Part shown: positions 26,286 through 34,458 of the stretch, in pieces | Position numbering within the stretch: the first letter of the stretch is position 1 | Layout of the letters: each line of letters opens with the position of its first letter | Source of the DNA: Streptomyces spinoverrucosus | GTDB lineage: Bacteria > Actinomycetota > Actinomycetes > Streptomycetales > Streptomycetaceae | Direction: 5' to 3' | NCBI RefSeq assembly: GCF_015712165.1 | Contig: NZ_JADPZX010000001.1 | Span: 186,001-250,000, forward strand | Length of the DNA: 64,000 nucleotides | Position numbers and translations under genes: made by a program | Notes under the pieces: generated by a model | Seen by the model: only the letters and a program-made list of their open reading frames with translations | What the model was told of the DNA's origin: nothing | Database searches by the model: none

Positions 26286-27092
26286 GTGTACGTCCCGTCA
26301 TCTGCACGAGCTCTCGATGCTGATGAGCGTGAGCTCGTGGAGCTGGCACGCCGCACCATAGACGCGCATACCGACGCCGGGCCCGACGAAGACGGGATCC
26401 ACACGATGGGCGCCGCGGTCATGGCCGCCGACTACCGGATGTTCGCCGGCGTGAACCTCTACCACTTCACCGGCGGACCCTGCGCCGAACTCGTGGCTCT
26501 GGGAGCCGCGCGAGCCCAGGGCGCCCGCCAGATGCGCTGCATCGTCGCCGTGGGAAACCACGGGCGCGGGGTCGTCGGCCCGTGCGGGCGCGATCGGCAG
26601 GTCTTCGTGGACTACTACCCCACCATGCGCGTCATCGTGCCCACCCCCGCGGGGCTCAGGTCCGTGCTCGCCGCCGACCTGATGCCGCTGGCGCAGCGAT
26701 GGACCCCGGAGTCGGGCACGAACGGTCTCGACCCATCGCTCTACCAAGACCCCGAGACGGCCGGTCCCCCGATCATTCGGTTCAACCCCCGCTACCTCGA
26801 AGTCGTCCGCTCCGGCGCCAAGTCCAAGACCACCCGCTTCCGGGACCCGGCGCAGCTCGGCCCGGCACGGCTGGTGTTTGAGAGCGACCCCGAAGTCGTC
26901 CTGCCGGCAGAGGTGACCGGTATCAGGCACTGCCTGGTCAGCGACCTCACCAACCAGGACGCCCAAGCTGAGGGGCTGACGACCGCAGCCGAACTCCGGG
27001 AAGCCCTCGAGGGCCACTACCCAGATCTGGCGGGAACCGACGAAGTCGACGTCATCACCTTCCAGATCAACGACAAGACGGGCGCCGCTTGA
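26286..27092 (+). CDS. Blasticidin-S-deaminase-like cytidine deaminase fused to an ASCH domain
   Basis: The 268-residue protein joins two domains. Residues 12-140 match blasticidin S deaminase and CDA-type zinc deaminases: FAGVNLYHFTGGPCAELVAL holds a zinc ligand C66 and catalytic E68, and GVVGPCGRDRQVF holds C100. The last ligand, normally Cys in PCxxC, is Asp103 here. Residues 162-262 form an ASCH domain (IRFNPRYLEVVRSGAKSKTTRFR), a fold tied to RNA or nucleoside chemistry and known in the N4-acetylcytidine amidohydrolase YqfB. A base-modifying role on a nucleoside, nucleotide or RNA is likely; the substrate is open. I chose the GTG at 26286 because GAAGGAAGGGAAGG precedes it and the family begins there. 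It is divergent from the RacP-like gene. Confidence 0.85.
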   Translation: MYVPSSARALDADERELVELARRTIDAHTDAGPDEDGIHTMGAAVMAADYRMFAGVNLYHFTGGPCAELVALGAARAQGARQMRCIVAVGNHGRGVVGPCGRDRQVFVDYYPTMRVIVPTPAGLRSVLAADLMPLAQRWTPESGTNGLDPSLYQDPETAGPPIIRFNPRYLEVVRSGAKSKTTRFRDPAQLGPARLVFESDPEVVLPAEVTGIRHCLVSDLTNQDAQAEGLTTAAELREALEGHYPDLAGTDEVDVITFQINDKTGAA

Positions 27093-27189
27093 ACCTGCGG
27101 CCACCGTACGGCTGACAGCCACAACCACCCAGTCCGGGCAGCACGGGAGAAACACCCGACGGCCTACCCCTGACGGGCCAGTACAATGA

Positions 27190-27218
27190 GGGCCCTCCCG
27201 CGTTCTCCGGGAGGGCCC
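27190..27218 (+). terminator. Strong hairpin terminator after the deaminase-ASCH gene
   Basis: GGGCCCTCCCG (27190-27200) pairs perfectly with CGGGAGGGCCC (27208-27218) around a seven-base loop, about 100 bases after the stop. Confidence 0.85.
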
Positions 27219-27278
27219 ACCTCACCTCTTCAGCCGGGAGCACACGATGTGCAGGCGGCGCATCACGGCGAGCAGGAT

Positions 27279-27541
27279 TCAGACTTCCCCGCCGTCTCGG
27301 AGGCACCGCCATGTAGCGGAGTCGACGATGCCGTACTCCCACTGGAAGTTCTCGACCGCGGTAGACGTCACCGGGCCGTAACGGCCGTCGAGAGGATCGC
27401 CGTAGTAGCCCCACCAGTCGAGCAGCCACTGGACCTCGCGGACGCGGTCGCCCGAATCGCCCGCGCCCAAGTGGACGTTCCACGCCCAGCTGTAACCCGC
27501 CGTCAGGCCCGTGTAGTTGGCGGTGGTCCGCCGCCAGACCA
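27279..27541 (-). pseudogene. C-terminal fragment of a peptidoglycan-binding-domain protein
   Basis: In one minus-strand frame the sequence reads TANYTGLTAGYSWAWNVHL, then GAGDSGDRVREVQWLLDWW and DGRYGPVTSTAVENFQ, ending DSATWRCLRDGGEV and a stop. The DSGDRVREVQWLL...DGRYGPVTSTAVENFQ part is a PG_binding_1 domain, usual at the end of cell-wall hydrolases. The frame has no ATG or GTG start (only an internal TTG at 27470) and is cut near 27541, where plus-strand coding of another gene begins. It is a headless gene. Confidence 0.75.
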
Positions 27542-27544
27542 GGC

Positions 27545-27784
27545 ACCGCGACTGAACGTCGACAACGGCTCATCGGCGTCGCCGAGTTCGTCACCCACCT
27601 CGACGCGGCCGGACTGCTGCGCCCAGAGGCGGATCCTGCCCAGCTGACGGACGCTCTCTGGGCCCTGGCTGGCCCAAAGTTGTACACCCAGCTCACGGCA
27701 GGCCGGGGCTGGTCCGCCAAGACGTACGAACAGTGGCTGACCGACACGCTCACCGCCACGCTCCTCCAACCCCGGAAGCGGTAG
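27545..27784 (+). pseudogene. C-terminal fragment of a TetR-family regulator
   Basis: The frame reads RQRLIGVAEFVTHLDAAGLL, then RPEADPAQLTDALWALAGPK and LYTQLTAGRGWSAKTYEQWL, ending LTATLLQPRKR and TAG at 27782-27784. This is the ligand-domain end of a TetR regulator (the WALAGPKLYTQLT...GWSAKTYEQWLTDTL pattern). The DNA-binding half is absent; upstream, coding stops at the junction with the peptidoglycan-binding fragment. Confidence 0.7.
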
Positions 27785-28603
27785 GCGCCCGCCGCAACCA
27801 TCCAGGCGTGGCGACGGTCCTCGGCGGGCTACTGCCCGTGGGGTAGCCCGCGATGGGGCCGTCCACGAGTGTTTCCTGCGTCGATCCGCCGACCGCACCG
27901 GGACCGGCGCCCTGGGCGTGCTCGTACGTTCCATCAAGGCATCGCCGTTTCCTCCCGGCATCTCACGGAGGGCGCCGCCGGGCCCGACGAATCGGTGGCG
28001 CGAGCGCTGGACGAGGCGGCGCTGACCACCTGACGGAGCGGCACCCGTGCCCCCGCCGACCTATCGCCACCGATCGTGGCGCTGATCTCCGCCCGGCGGA
28101 TCGCCTCGTCCGCCGTGGTCACGGCGCTCATGCGCGCCGGTGAACTCAGTCCGCACCCGGTCGACCGGTCCCACCGTTTGGTCGAGGCCGCTTTCCTCGC
28201 CGCCACGACCGCGGCCAACCGGACCAGATGAACCATCGGTTGGCCGAGTCGGGGCAGACGCCGGACACCCCGACCCGGCTGGAGGGGCTGGACCTGGCGG
28301 TGGCCTGCGGCTACCAGTTCTGGGAGCGCCAGGTCTGGGCCGTGCAGACCTCGGGCGCGACGCTGCGCGGCAACGCGGTACTCCCTGTCCGTCGAGAACG
28401 GCTCACTGAGGATTTCGGCCTCGGCGACCGTCGACCGGTACCGCCATGGCCTCACCGCGGCGAAGGGACTCGCGGCCCGCCTGCTGCGGCTCTCCCTGTC
28501 CGCCGTCGCCCACCCTCATACCGACCCCGCCGCGACGGCTCAGGCCGTCGAGACCACGGCGGCTTCCGCCACCGACATCACAGAACAGCGAGAGGTATTT
28601 TCC
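27785..28603. other. 819-base stretch with decayed coding fragments and no intact gene
   Basis: No complete gene is supported. Three plus-strand stretches have coding-like composition in changing frames: about 27932-28034 (HQGIAVSSRHLTEGAAGPDE, TetR-tail-like), about 28047-28231 (LISARRIASSAVVTALMRAG) and about 28228-28600 (LDLAVACGYQFWERQVW, then in another frame YSLSVENGSLRISASATVDR). The frame changes and missing starts indicate pseudogene debris. I cannot name the parent families of the last two. Confidence 0.5.
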
Positions 28604-29206
28604 ATGGCTCCCAAAATCGCGGTTGTCTACTACTCGTCCACCGGCACCGTTCACGAGCTCGCGGAGTCCGTCGCCGACGGCGCCCGCAAGGAGGGTGCGG
28701 AGGTGCGGTTGCTGCGCGTGGCCGAACTGGCGCCCGCCGAGGCCATCGCCTCGAACGACGCCTGGGCGGCGCACGCCGCGGCCACCCAGGACATTCCGGT
28801 GGCGACCCCTGCCGACATCGAGTGGGCCGACGCGGTCATCTTCGGCAGCCCCACCCGGTTCGGCAACATCGCCAGCCAGCTGAAGCAGTTCATCGACACC
28901 CTCGGCGGGCTGTGGGCGCAGGGCAAGCTGGCCGACAAGGTCTACAGCGGATTCACGGCCACCGCCTCCGCGCACGGCGGCCAGGAGTCCACGCTGCTCG
29001 CGCTGTACAACTCCGTGCACCACTTCGGCGGCATCATCGTCACCCCGGGCTACACGGACCCGATCAAGTTCATCGACGGCAACCCGTACGGCACCAGCCA
29101 CGTCAACGGCCAGGGAGCGATCCCCGTCGACGACACGGCCCGCAACGCCGCCGTGTACCAGGGCAAGCGGGTGACCGCCGTCACCGCGCAGTTCAAGGCC
29201 GCGTAA
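28604..29206 (+). CDS. wrbA: NAD(P)H:quinone oxidoreductase WrbA
   Basis: The 200-residue flavodoxin-like protein has the FMN-phosphate loop VVYYSSTGTVHELAE at the start, the WrbA core FGSPTRFGNIASQLKQFIDTLGGLW (about residues 86-110), TATASAHGGQESTL and PGYTDPIKFIDGNPYGTSHV. It reduces quinones by two electrons with NAD(P)H, a protective cytoplasmic role. Length matches the family. GAGAGG lies nine bases before the ATG. Confidence 0.95.
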   Translation: MAPKIAVVYYSSTGTVHELAESVADGARKEGAEVRLLRVAELAPAEAIASNDAWAAHAAATQDIPVATPADIEWADAVIFGSPTRFGNIASQLKQFIDTLGGLWAQGKLADKVYSGFTATASAHGGQESTLLALYNSVHHFGGIIVTPGYTDPIKFIDGNPYGTSHVNGQGAIPVDDTARNAAVYQGKRVTAVTAQFKAA

Positions 29207-29228
29207 CCGGCGGCGGCGCAGACGATCC

Positions 29229-29261
29229 GTGTGCCGGCGGCGGGGGCTGTCGTCGGCACAC
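29229..29261 (+). terminator. Possible terminator after wrbA
   Basis: GTGTGCCG (29229-29236) pairs with CGGCACAC (29254-29261) around a 17-base G-rich loop, 22 bases after the wrbA stop. The long loop lowers confidence. A second small hairpin, GCTCTC/GAGAGC (29416-29431), lies closer to the convergent methyltransferase gene. Confidence 0.45.
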
Positions 29262-29473
29262 GGTCGCTGCGTGGGAGGGGCACCGGGATCCGGCTGTCGT
29301 CGCGCCTGCCTCGGTCTCAAGGGTGCAGGACCGCTTCCCCCTTGACCCCGATCCGGTGCGTTGACCGGGCCGTACGGTGAGGGGCCGGGCGTGATCTGAA
29401 GGCGCAGGCCCCCAGGCTCTCCCGCGAGAGCTTGACGGACCGTCAGGCCCCGATGCGGCCTGTACCGGCATGT

Positions 29474-30613
29474 TCAGCCGACGGCGCCCGGACTCGCCGT
29501 CAGCCGCCACAGCGACGTCACTTCCGCCTTCCGGGCGGAGTGCAGCGGATCGGCGGTGTCGTGGGCGCGGGGATGCAGCGGCCGGGCGTCGAGGCGCCCC
29601 ACCACCGTCAGGCCGGCCTGGGCGAAGAGTTCGGTCAGCTCGGTGCGGGAGCGCAGCCCCAGGCGCTCGGCGAGGTCGGAGATGACGAGCCATCCCTGAC
29701 CACCGGGTTCCAGATGGACGGACAGCCCGTCGAGGAAGCCGCGGAGCATCCGGCTTCCCGGGTCGTACACCGCGTGTTCGAGCGGCGTCCGGGCCCGGCC
29801 GGGAAGCCACGGGGGGTTGCAGACGATCAGGGATGCCCGGCCGGCGGGGAACAGGTCGGCCTGCTGGATGTCCACGGTGGAGGTCAGGCCCAGGCGGTCG
29901 ATGTTCTCCCGCGCGCAGGCGAGCGAACGCGCGTCGAAGTCCGTGGCCACCACCCGCCGGACGCCGCGCCGGGCGAGGACGGCGGCGAGTACCCCCGTGC
30001 CGGTGCCGATGTCGAAGGCCGTGCCCTGGGACGGCAGCGGCGCCTCGGCCACCAGGTCGACGTACTCGCCCCGCACCGGAGAGAACACACCGTAGTGCGG
30101 CGTGATCGACTCGCCGAGCGCCGGCACGCGGACTCCCTTCCTGCGCCATTCTCCGGCCCCAAGTACCCCCTGAAGCTCGCGCAGTGACACGACATAAGAT
30201 TCGTGGCACTGTCCGTACGCCTGCTCGCAAGCCAGTCGCACGTCCGGGGCCCGGCGCAGGGGGATCACATGCGCCCCTTCGACCGGCACGAGCAGCATGC
30301 CCAGGATCCGCGCACGCCTCGACTGCGCTTGACGGTACAGATGGAAGCTCTGCTCCGGTGACGCCCCGGCCTTCGGCGGCTTACGGTCGACGCGGCGTGC
30401 CATCGCCCGCAGCAGCTGACGGGCGTTGGGGAAGTCACCGCGCCATAACAGCGAGGTTCCCTCGCACGCCAGGCGGAACGCGGTGTCGGCGTTCATCCGG
30501 TCATCGGCGACCAACACCCGCTTCGGCGGCGGCGCGCCACTCTCCGACCGCCACAGGGCGCGGCGCTCCTCTCCCGAACTCTCCGGCCAGCGAATGGTCT
30601 GTTCCTTGTTCAC
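29474..30613 (-). CDS. Class I SAM-dependent methyltransferase, N5-glutamine/PrmC-like
   Basis: The 379-residue protein has a SAM-binding Rossmann core with motif I FDIGTGTGVLAAVLARRG (200-217), acidic loop ATDFDARSLA (223-232) and the catalytic NPPW at 266-269. NPPY/NPPW motifs are typical of enzymes that methylate amide or exocyclic amino groups, such as PrmC or RsmC/RlmG-type rRNA methyltransferases. An N-terminal 190-residue domain has no clear motif. The target (release factor, rRNA or other) cannot be fixed. It is monocistronic and convergent with wrbA. Confidence 0.85.
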   Translation of the reverse strand: MNKEQTIRWPESSGEERRALWRSESGAPPPKRVLVADDRMNADTAFRLACEGTSLLWRGDFPNARQLLRAMARRVDRKPPKAGASPEQSFHLYRQAQSRRARILGMLLVPVEGAHVIPLRRAPDVRLACEQAYGQCHESYVVSLRELQGVLGAGEWRRKGVRVPALGESITPHYGVFSPVRGEYVDLVAEAPLPSQGTAFDIGTGTGVLAAVLARRGVRRVVATDFDARSLACARENIDRLGLTSTVDIQQADLFPAGRASLIVCNPPWLPGRARTPLEHAVYDPGSRMLRGFLDGLSVHLEPGGQGWLVISDLAERLGLRSRTELTELFAQAGLTVVGRLDARPLHPRAHDTADPLHSARKAEVTSLWRLTASPGAVG

Positions 30614-30796
30614 CTCTTCATCATCCCCGCGCCGCTGCCGACTTCGACCGGGCCGGGACGGTCACCGGCCGACGTCGCGGTGGCGGATGCCCTGCCCCGG
30701 TGGTCTTACGCGCGGCGGCAGGTCCTGCGGTGCTGCGTTTGTTTCGACCCTTGCCCACTTCGCGATCGATGTGCGATCTTAGTTTCATTCCGTTCA

Positions 30797-30810
30797 TGGA
30801 AACGTTTCCA
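30797..30810. promoter_or_regulatory. LacI/GalR-type operator TGGAAACGTTTCCA
   Basis: A perfect 14-base palindrome with the central CG step of LacI-family operators, closely matching the general cre/LacI consensus. It lies 16 bases before the start of the LacI-family gene at 30827 and just upstream of its ribosome site, fitting autoregulation. Confidence 0.8.
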
Positions 30811-30826
30811 CGAGGAGGTGGGGCGG

Positions 30827-31822
30827 ATGGCCACGATCAAGGATGTCGCGGCACGGGCCGGGGTCGCGCTCGGTACCGCATCCCGTGTGCTCAGCGGCAG
30901 CAGTCAGACTTCGGCCGACTCCCGTGCCCGTGTGCTCGCGGCCGCGGCCGAGCTGGGATACATCGCCAACGGCCCCGCCCGTTCGCTGCGGCGTGCCCGG
31001 ACCGACGTGCTGGGTTTGCTCGTCTCGGACATCCGTAACCCGTTCTTCTCCGAGCTGGCGCACGCCGCCGAGCAGGAGGCGCGCCGCCACGGGTACACCG
31101 TGCTGCTGGCCAACGCGAACGAGGATGCCGAGCAGGCCGACGCCTACCTTCGGACCTTCGCCGCTCAGCGCATCGACGGCCTGCTGTTCTCACCGCAGGG
31201 CACCGTCTCGCCGCAGGTCGCCGCCATGCTCGCGTCCGGACTGCCGGTGGTGTTCCTCAACCGCACGATCGAGGGCGTCGACGCCCCGCTGTACGGCACG
31301 GACAACGCTCAGGGCGTACAGCAGGTGCTCGCCTGGCTGCAGCGCCGGGGCCACCGCGACGTCGCCTTCATCGGCGGCCCGGACTCGATCTCCACCGGCG
31401 CCGAGCGCCGAGCCGCCTACCTCGCCGGGCGCCAGGCGCACGGCATCAGCACCGACGACAGGCTGGTCGACGCCGGTGACTTCCTGGCCGGCGGAGCGGC
31501 CGAGGCAATGGGCCGCATCCTCGACCGTGGCGTCACGTTCACGGCCGTGTTCGGTGCGAACGGCCTGACCACCCTGGGAGCCGTGCGCGCACTGCGTGAG
31601 CGGCTCGGCGCCGAACAGGCCGCGCGCATCGAAGTCGTCTCCTTCGACGATCTCGACTGGTTCGAGTTCGTCTCGCCGCCCATCAGCGCGGTGCGCAACG
31701 ACGCGTCGTCGATCGGCCGGCTCGGTGTACGCGGGCTCGTCGACGTCATCGCCGGTCGCGCCGCACTCGGACAGCGCGTGTCCACGACCTTCGTCGACCG
31801 GTCCGCGCAGAACGTCGGATGA
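30827..31822 (+). CDS. LacI-family transcriptional regulator
   Basis: The 331-residue protein begins MATIKDVAARAGVALGTASRVLSGSSQTSADSR, a standard LacI helix-turn-helix, then the hinge GYIANGPARSLRRARTDVLGLL and a sugar-type effector domain (DAPLYGTDNAQGVQQVLAWL). I chose the ATG at 30827, with GAGGAGGTGGGG upstream and the palindrome TGGAAACGTTTCCA before it; a longer frame from 30680 would run through the operator. It probably controls the downstream RpiB-like isomerase and MHS transporter. Confidence 0.93.
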   Translation: MATIKDVAARAGVALGTASRVLSGSSQTSADSRARVLAAAAELGYIANGPARSLRRARTDVLGLLVSDIRNPFFSELAHAAEQEARRHGYTVLLANANEDAEQADAYLRTFAAQRIDGLLFSPQGTVSPQVAAMLASGLPVVFLNRTIEGVDAPLYGTDNAQGVQQVLAWLQRRGHRDVAFIGGPDSISTGAERRAAYLAGRQAHGISTDDRLVDAGDFLAGGAAEAMGRILDRGVTFTAVFGANGLTTLGAVRALRERLGAEQAARIEVVSFDDLDWFEFVSPPISAVRNDASSIGRLGVRGLVDVIAGRAALGQRVSTTFVDRSAQNVG

Positions 31823-32163
31823 GCACGCGGATCGCCCTCGGCGCCGCCGTCACCCAGGACGCCGACTCCCTCAGCCATCGGCGTCGTCAAGGTGTGTCTG
31901 TCGCAGTCCACTCGGCCGAGGCCGGCGCGGTCGACGTTGATGCCGCCCTGCACTGCCCCTTACCTCGCTCGCGATCCCGGCGTCTGCACTGGCGAGCGTG
32001 CAATGCCCGGAAGGGCCGTCGCCGGCGCTTACGCGATCGTGCGGCGTGCGACCAACGGCCGCACGGCGCGCTCATCGCCGTTGTCACACCCGACCCAGCA
32101 CTGCGACCTCCGTCCCCAGTCCGGCGGGAGGCAGTGCGCCCTTCCTGAAAGGAAAAACCGAAA
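31823..32163 (+). other. 341-base gap between LacI and rpiB-like genes, probable lost gene
   Basis: An ATG at 31819 overlaps the LacI stop in an ATGA, as in a coupled operon gene, and the first codons (MSTRIALGAAVTQDADSLS) look like a genuine N-terminus. After about 20 codons the frame loses coding character, and no frame continues convincingly to 32163. I read it as the start of a decayed gene followed by debris. I cannot name it. Confidence 0.4.
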
Positions 32164-32619
32164 TTGAAGGTCGCCCTCGGCGCGGACCACGCTGGATATC
32201 CGCTCAAAGATGCCGTCCGCCAGGCCATTGAGGCTCTCGGTCACGAGGTGATCGATTGCGGCACCCACAGCCGCGACCCTGTCGACTTCCCGGACATCAC
32301 CCGCAGCACCTGCGAGGTTGTGCTCTCCGGCTCCGCCGATCGGGCGGTGCTCGTATGCGGCACCGGTCAGGGCGCCGTCATGGCCGCCAACAAACTGCCC
32401 GGCGTCCGCTGCGGCCTCGCCCACGAGCCGTACTCCGCCCACCAGGCAGTGGAGCACGACGACGCCAACGCCATCGCCATCGGGGCCTGGCTGGTCCCGC
32501 ACGCACTCGTGCCCGACATCGTCCGTGAGTTCCTCGGTGCCGTCTTCGACGACGACGAAGAGACCCGCCGCCGGGTCGCCAAGCTCAACGCGCTCGACGC
32601 CCTGACCCCGGCTCCCTGA
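32164..32619 (+). CDS. rpiB: RpiB/LacAB-family sugar-phosphate isomerase
   Basis: The 151-residue protein shows the family signature: MKVALGADHAGYPLKDAV at the N-terminus, DFPDITRSTCEVVLSG, and the active-site loop VLVCGTGQGAVMAANKLPGVRCGL (about residues 62-85). It interconverts ribulose- and ribose-5-phosphate or a related aldose/ketose phosphate in the cytoplasm. The start is a TTG, as no ATG or GTG fits the conserved N-terminus; GAAAGGA lies about 11 bases upstream. The context (sugar-type LacI regulator, MHS transporter) suggests a catabolic rather than housekeeping role, so LacA/B- or tetrose-type substrates are also possible. Confidence 0.88.
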   Translation: MKVALGADHAGYPLKDAVRQAIEALGHEVIDCGTHSRDPVDFPDITRSTCEVVLSGSADRAVLVCGTGQGAVMAANKLPGVRCGLAHEPYSAHQAVEHDDANAIAIGAWLVPHALVPDIVREFLGAVFDDDEETRRRVAKLNALDALTPAP

Positions 32620-32650
32620 CAAGCCGCCCGCGCACCCCTTGAGCGGGTGA

Positions 32651-32729
32651 ACTCTCTCTTTCTCTGACTCTCTCGCTGACTCTTTCTCTGAACTCTCTCG
32701 CTGACTCTTTCTCTGACTCTCTCGCTGAC
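32651..32729. repeat. 24-base pyrimidine-rich tandem repeat
   Basis: A 24-base C/T-rich unit is repeated at 32667-32690 and 32692-32715, then partially at 32716-32729, with a shortened copy at 32651-32666. The composition (CTCTCTCGCTGACTCTTTCT) is unlike anything around it. It lies in the 263-base leader region between the rpiB-like gene and the transporter gene. Confidence 0.85.
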
Positions 32730-32882
32730 GCCGAACGCCCCGCTCGCGGACGACGCGCCGGGCGCCTCCTCGTCATGCCCAGAAGCACCCAGTCACAGGA
32801 TCCGGCCTCCCCCTTGTACGGCCCCATCCTCCTCACTCCGTAGACGCCGGCTTCCCCCCGGCGACCCACCAAGGAGATCCCC

Positions 32883-34268
32883 ATGTCCACCAGCGACCTC
32901 GCCGGACGGCGAAGCGTGCTCGGCTCCAAGGACCGCGTCAAGACAGCAGTCGCCGCGGGCCTCGGCACCAGCGTCGAGAACTACGACTTCATCGCATACG
33001 GCACCGCCTCCGCGCTCTACTTCGGAGCGGTCTTCTTCCCCGAGAGCGACCGGTTCGTCGGCACCCTGCTCTCCTTCGCCACCCTCGCCGTCGGTTTCGT
33101 CATGCGTCCGCTCGGAGGGGCCATCGGCGGCTACTTCGCCGACAAGGTCGGCCGCAAACCCGTCCTCGTCACGGCGATGCTCGTCATGGGTGCCGCAACC
33201 TTCCTCATCGGCGCGCTGCCGACGTATGAACAGGTCGGTGTGCTCGCACCGATCCTGCTCGTGGTCCTCCGCATGCTTCAGGGCCTTGCGTTCGGTGCCG
33301 AATGGGGCGGTGCGATCACCATGGCCTACGAACACGCGCCGTGGCACCGCCGCGGCATGTTCGCCGCGATCCCCCAGTCCGGCAACCCCCTGGGCATTGC
33401 CCTGGCCAGCGGCGTGTTCGCGTGGAGTGACACCCTCGACGGCTCCTGGCAGTGGAGGACCCCCTTCCTGCTCAGCGCCGTCCTTGTGATCGTCGCGCTG
33501 ATCGTACGTTCCCGCCTCTCGGAGTCCCCCGAGTTCCAGGAGGCCCAGGCCAGCGGCAAGACCGAGAAGAACCCCCTCCTCGCGACCCTGGCCGGCGACT
33601 GGCGCGGCATCCTGCGCGTCATCGCCTTGCGCGTCGTGGAATCCTTCGCCTACTACTCCACCGCGACCTACCTGCTCAACTACATCACCGAACGCCACCC
33701 CCACCTGCGGCCCGTGGCCCTCGGCGCGATCACCGCCGCCAGCGTCCTCGCCATCGCGGTCACCTTCCTCGCCGGCGCACTCACCGACCGCATCGGACGC
33801 CGCCCCATCTACATAGCGGCCTGTACGGCGGCGATCCTCTTCGCCTTCCCGATGTATCTGCTCACCAACTCCGCCCAACCCGCCCTGGTAGTCACGGTGT
33901 TCATCATCGGCATCGGCCTCATCCACGCATCACTGACAGGAACCCAGGGCTCTCTGCTCACCGAGCAGTTCCGCACCGCCACTCGCACCTCGGGTGCCTC
34001 GCTGGGCTACCAAGTCGCCGCGGCCATCGGCGGCTTCGCGCCGCTGCTTGCCGCCGCCCTGGTAGGCGCCTTCGGATGGCCGGGCGCGGCGCTGCTCTAT
34101 CTCGGCGCGGCCTTGATCGGTCTCGTCGGCATCCTCGCAACCAAGGAGACCTGGGGCCGCCATGAGCGGGAGCGCGTGCTCCGCCTCGTCGCAGAAGAAG
34201 GCCGTGCCCAGACCGCGGCAGGCACGCCGGTGAGTGCCGTACTGCCGCCCTCGCCCGGCTCTCGGTGA
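32883..34268 (+). CDS. MFS transporter, metabolite:H+ symporter (MHS) family
   Basis: The 461-residue membrane protein has 12 predicted spans. MHS marks are visible: VENYDFIAYGTASALYFGAVFFP in span 1, GFVMRPLGGAIGGYFADKVGRKPVL (span 2 and the signature loop) and QGLAFGAEWGGAITMAYEHAP (span 4). The family imports organic acids, polyols or betaines with protons. AAGGAG lies six bases before the ATG. It follows the LacI/RpiB module and probably imports its sugar, sugar acid or polyol. Confidence 0.9.
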   Translation: MSTSDLAGRRSVLGSKDRVKTAVAAGLGTSVENYDFIAYGTASALYFGAVFFPESDRFVGTLLSFATLAVGFVMRPLGGAIGGYFADKVGRKPVLVTAMLVMGAATFLIGALPTYEQVGVLAPILLVVLRMLQGLAFGAEWGGAITMAYEHAPWHRRGMFAAIPQSGNPLGIALASGVFAWSDTLDGSWQWRTPFLLSAVLVIVALIVRSRLSESPEFQEAQASGKTEKNPLLATLAGDWRGILRVIALRVVESFAYYSTATYLLNYITERHPHLRPVALGAITAASVLAIAVTFLAGALTDRIGRRPIYIAACTAAILFAFPMYLLTNSAQPALVVTVFIIGIGLIHASLTGTQGSLLTEQFRTATRTSGASLGYQVAAAIGGFAPLLAAALVGAFGWPGAALLYLGAALIGLVGILATKETWGRHERERVLRLVAEEGRAQTAAGTPVSAVLPPSPGSR

Positions 34269-34458
34269 GTTCGCGACCGGTTGGTGCGGGGCCCTGGGAC
34301 CGTTCGCCCGACACCGACAGCTCCTGATCGGTCCGGTCCCACCATGCCGCTGCACCCATCGCGTTGAACAGCTCGCGGGCGTCCGCAGGTGCGGCTCGCA
34401 GCGCTCGGGAATCCGGCTCGGCCGTGCATCTGACTCAGCTGCTCGGCGTTGAAGTTGA

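Noticed and set aside
26078..26422. 114-codon minus-strand frame upstream of the RacP-like gene as an intact gene
   Set aside because: Only its last 28 codons look genuine; the rest is antisense to the deaminase gene start, so I list only the 3' remnant.
31819..32148. 109-codon frame overlapping the LacI stop as a real gene
   Set aside because: Only the first 20 or so codons look like protein; the remainder is Arg-rich and lacks coding bias.
32775..32843. 22-codon open frame before the MHS transporter gene, possible leader peptide
   Set aside because: It lacks a clear ribosome site and a run of regulatory codons, and no attenuator-like stem pair was seen.
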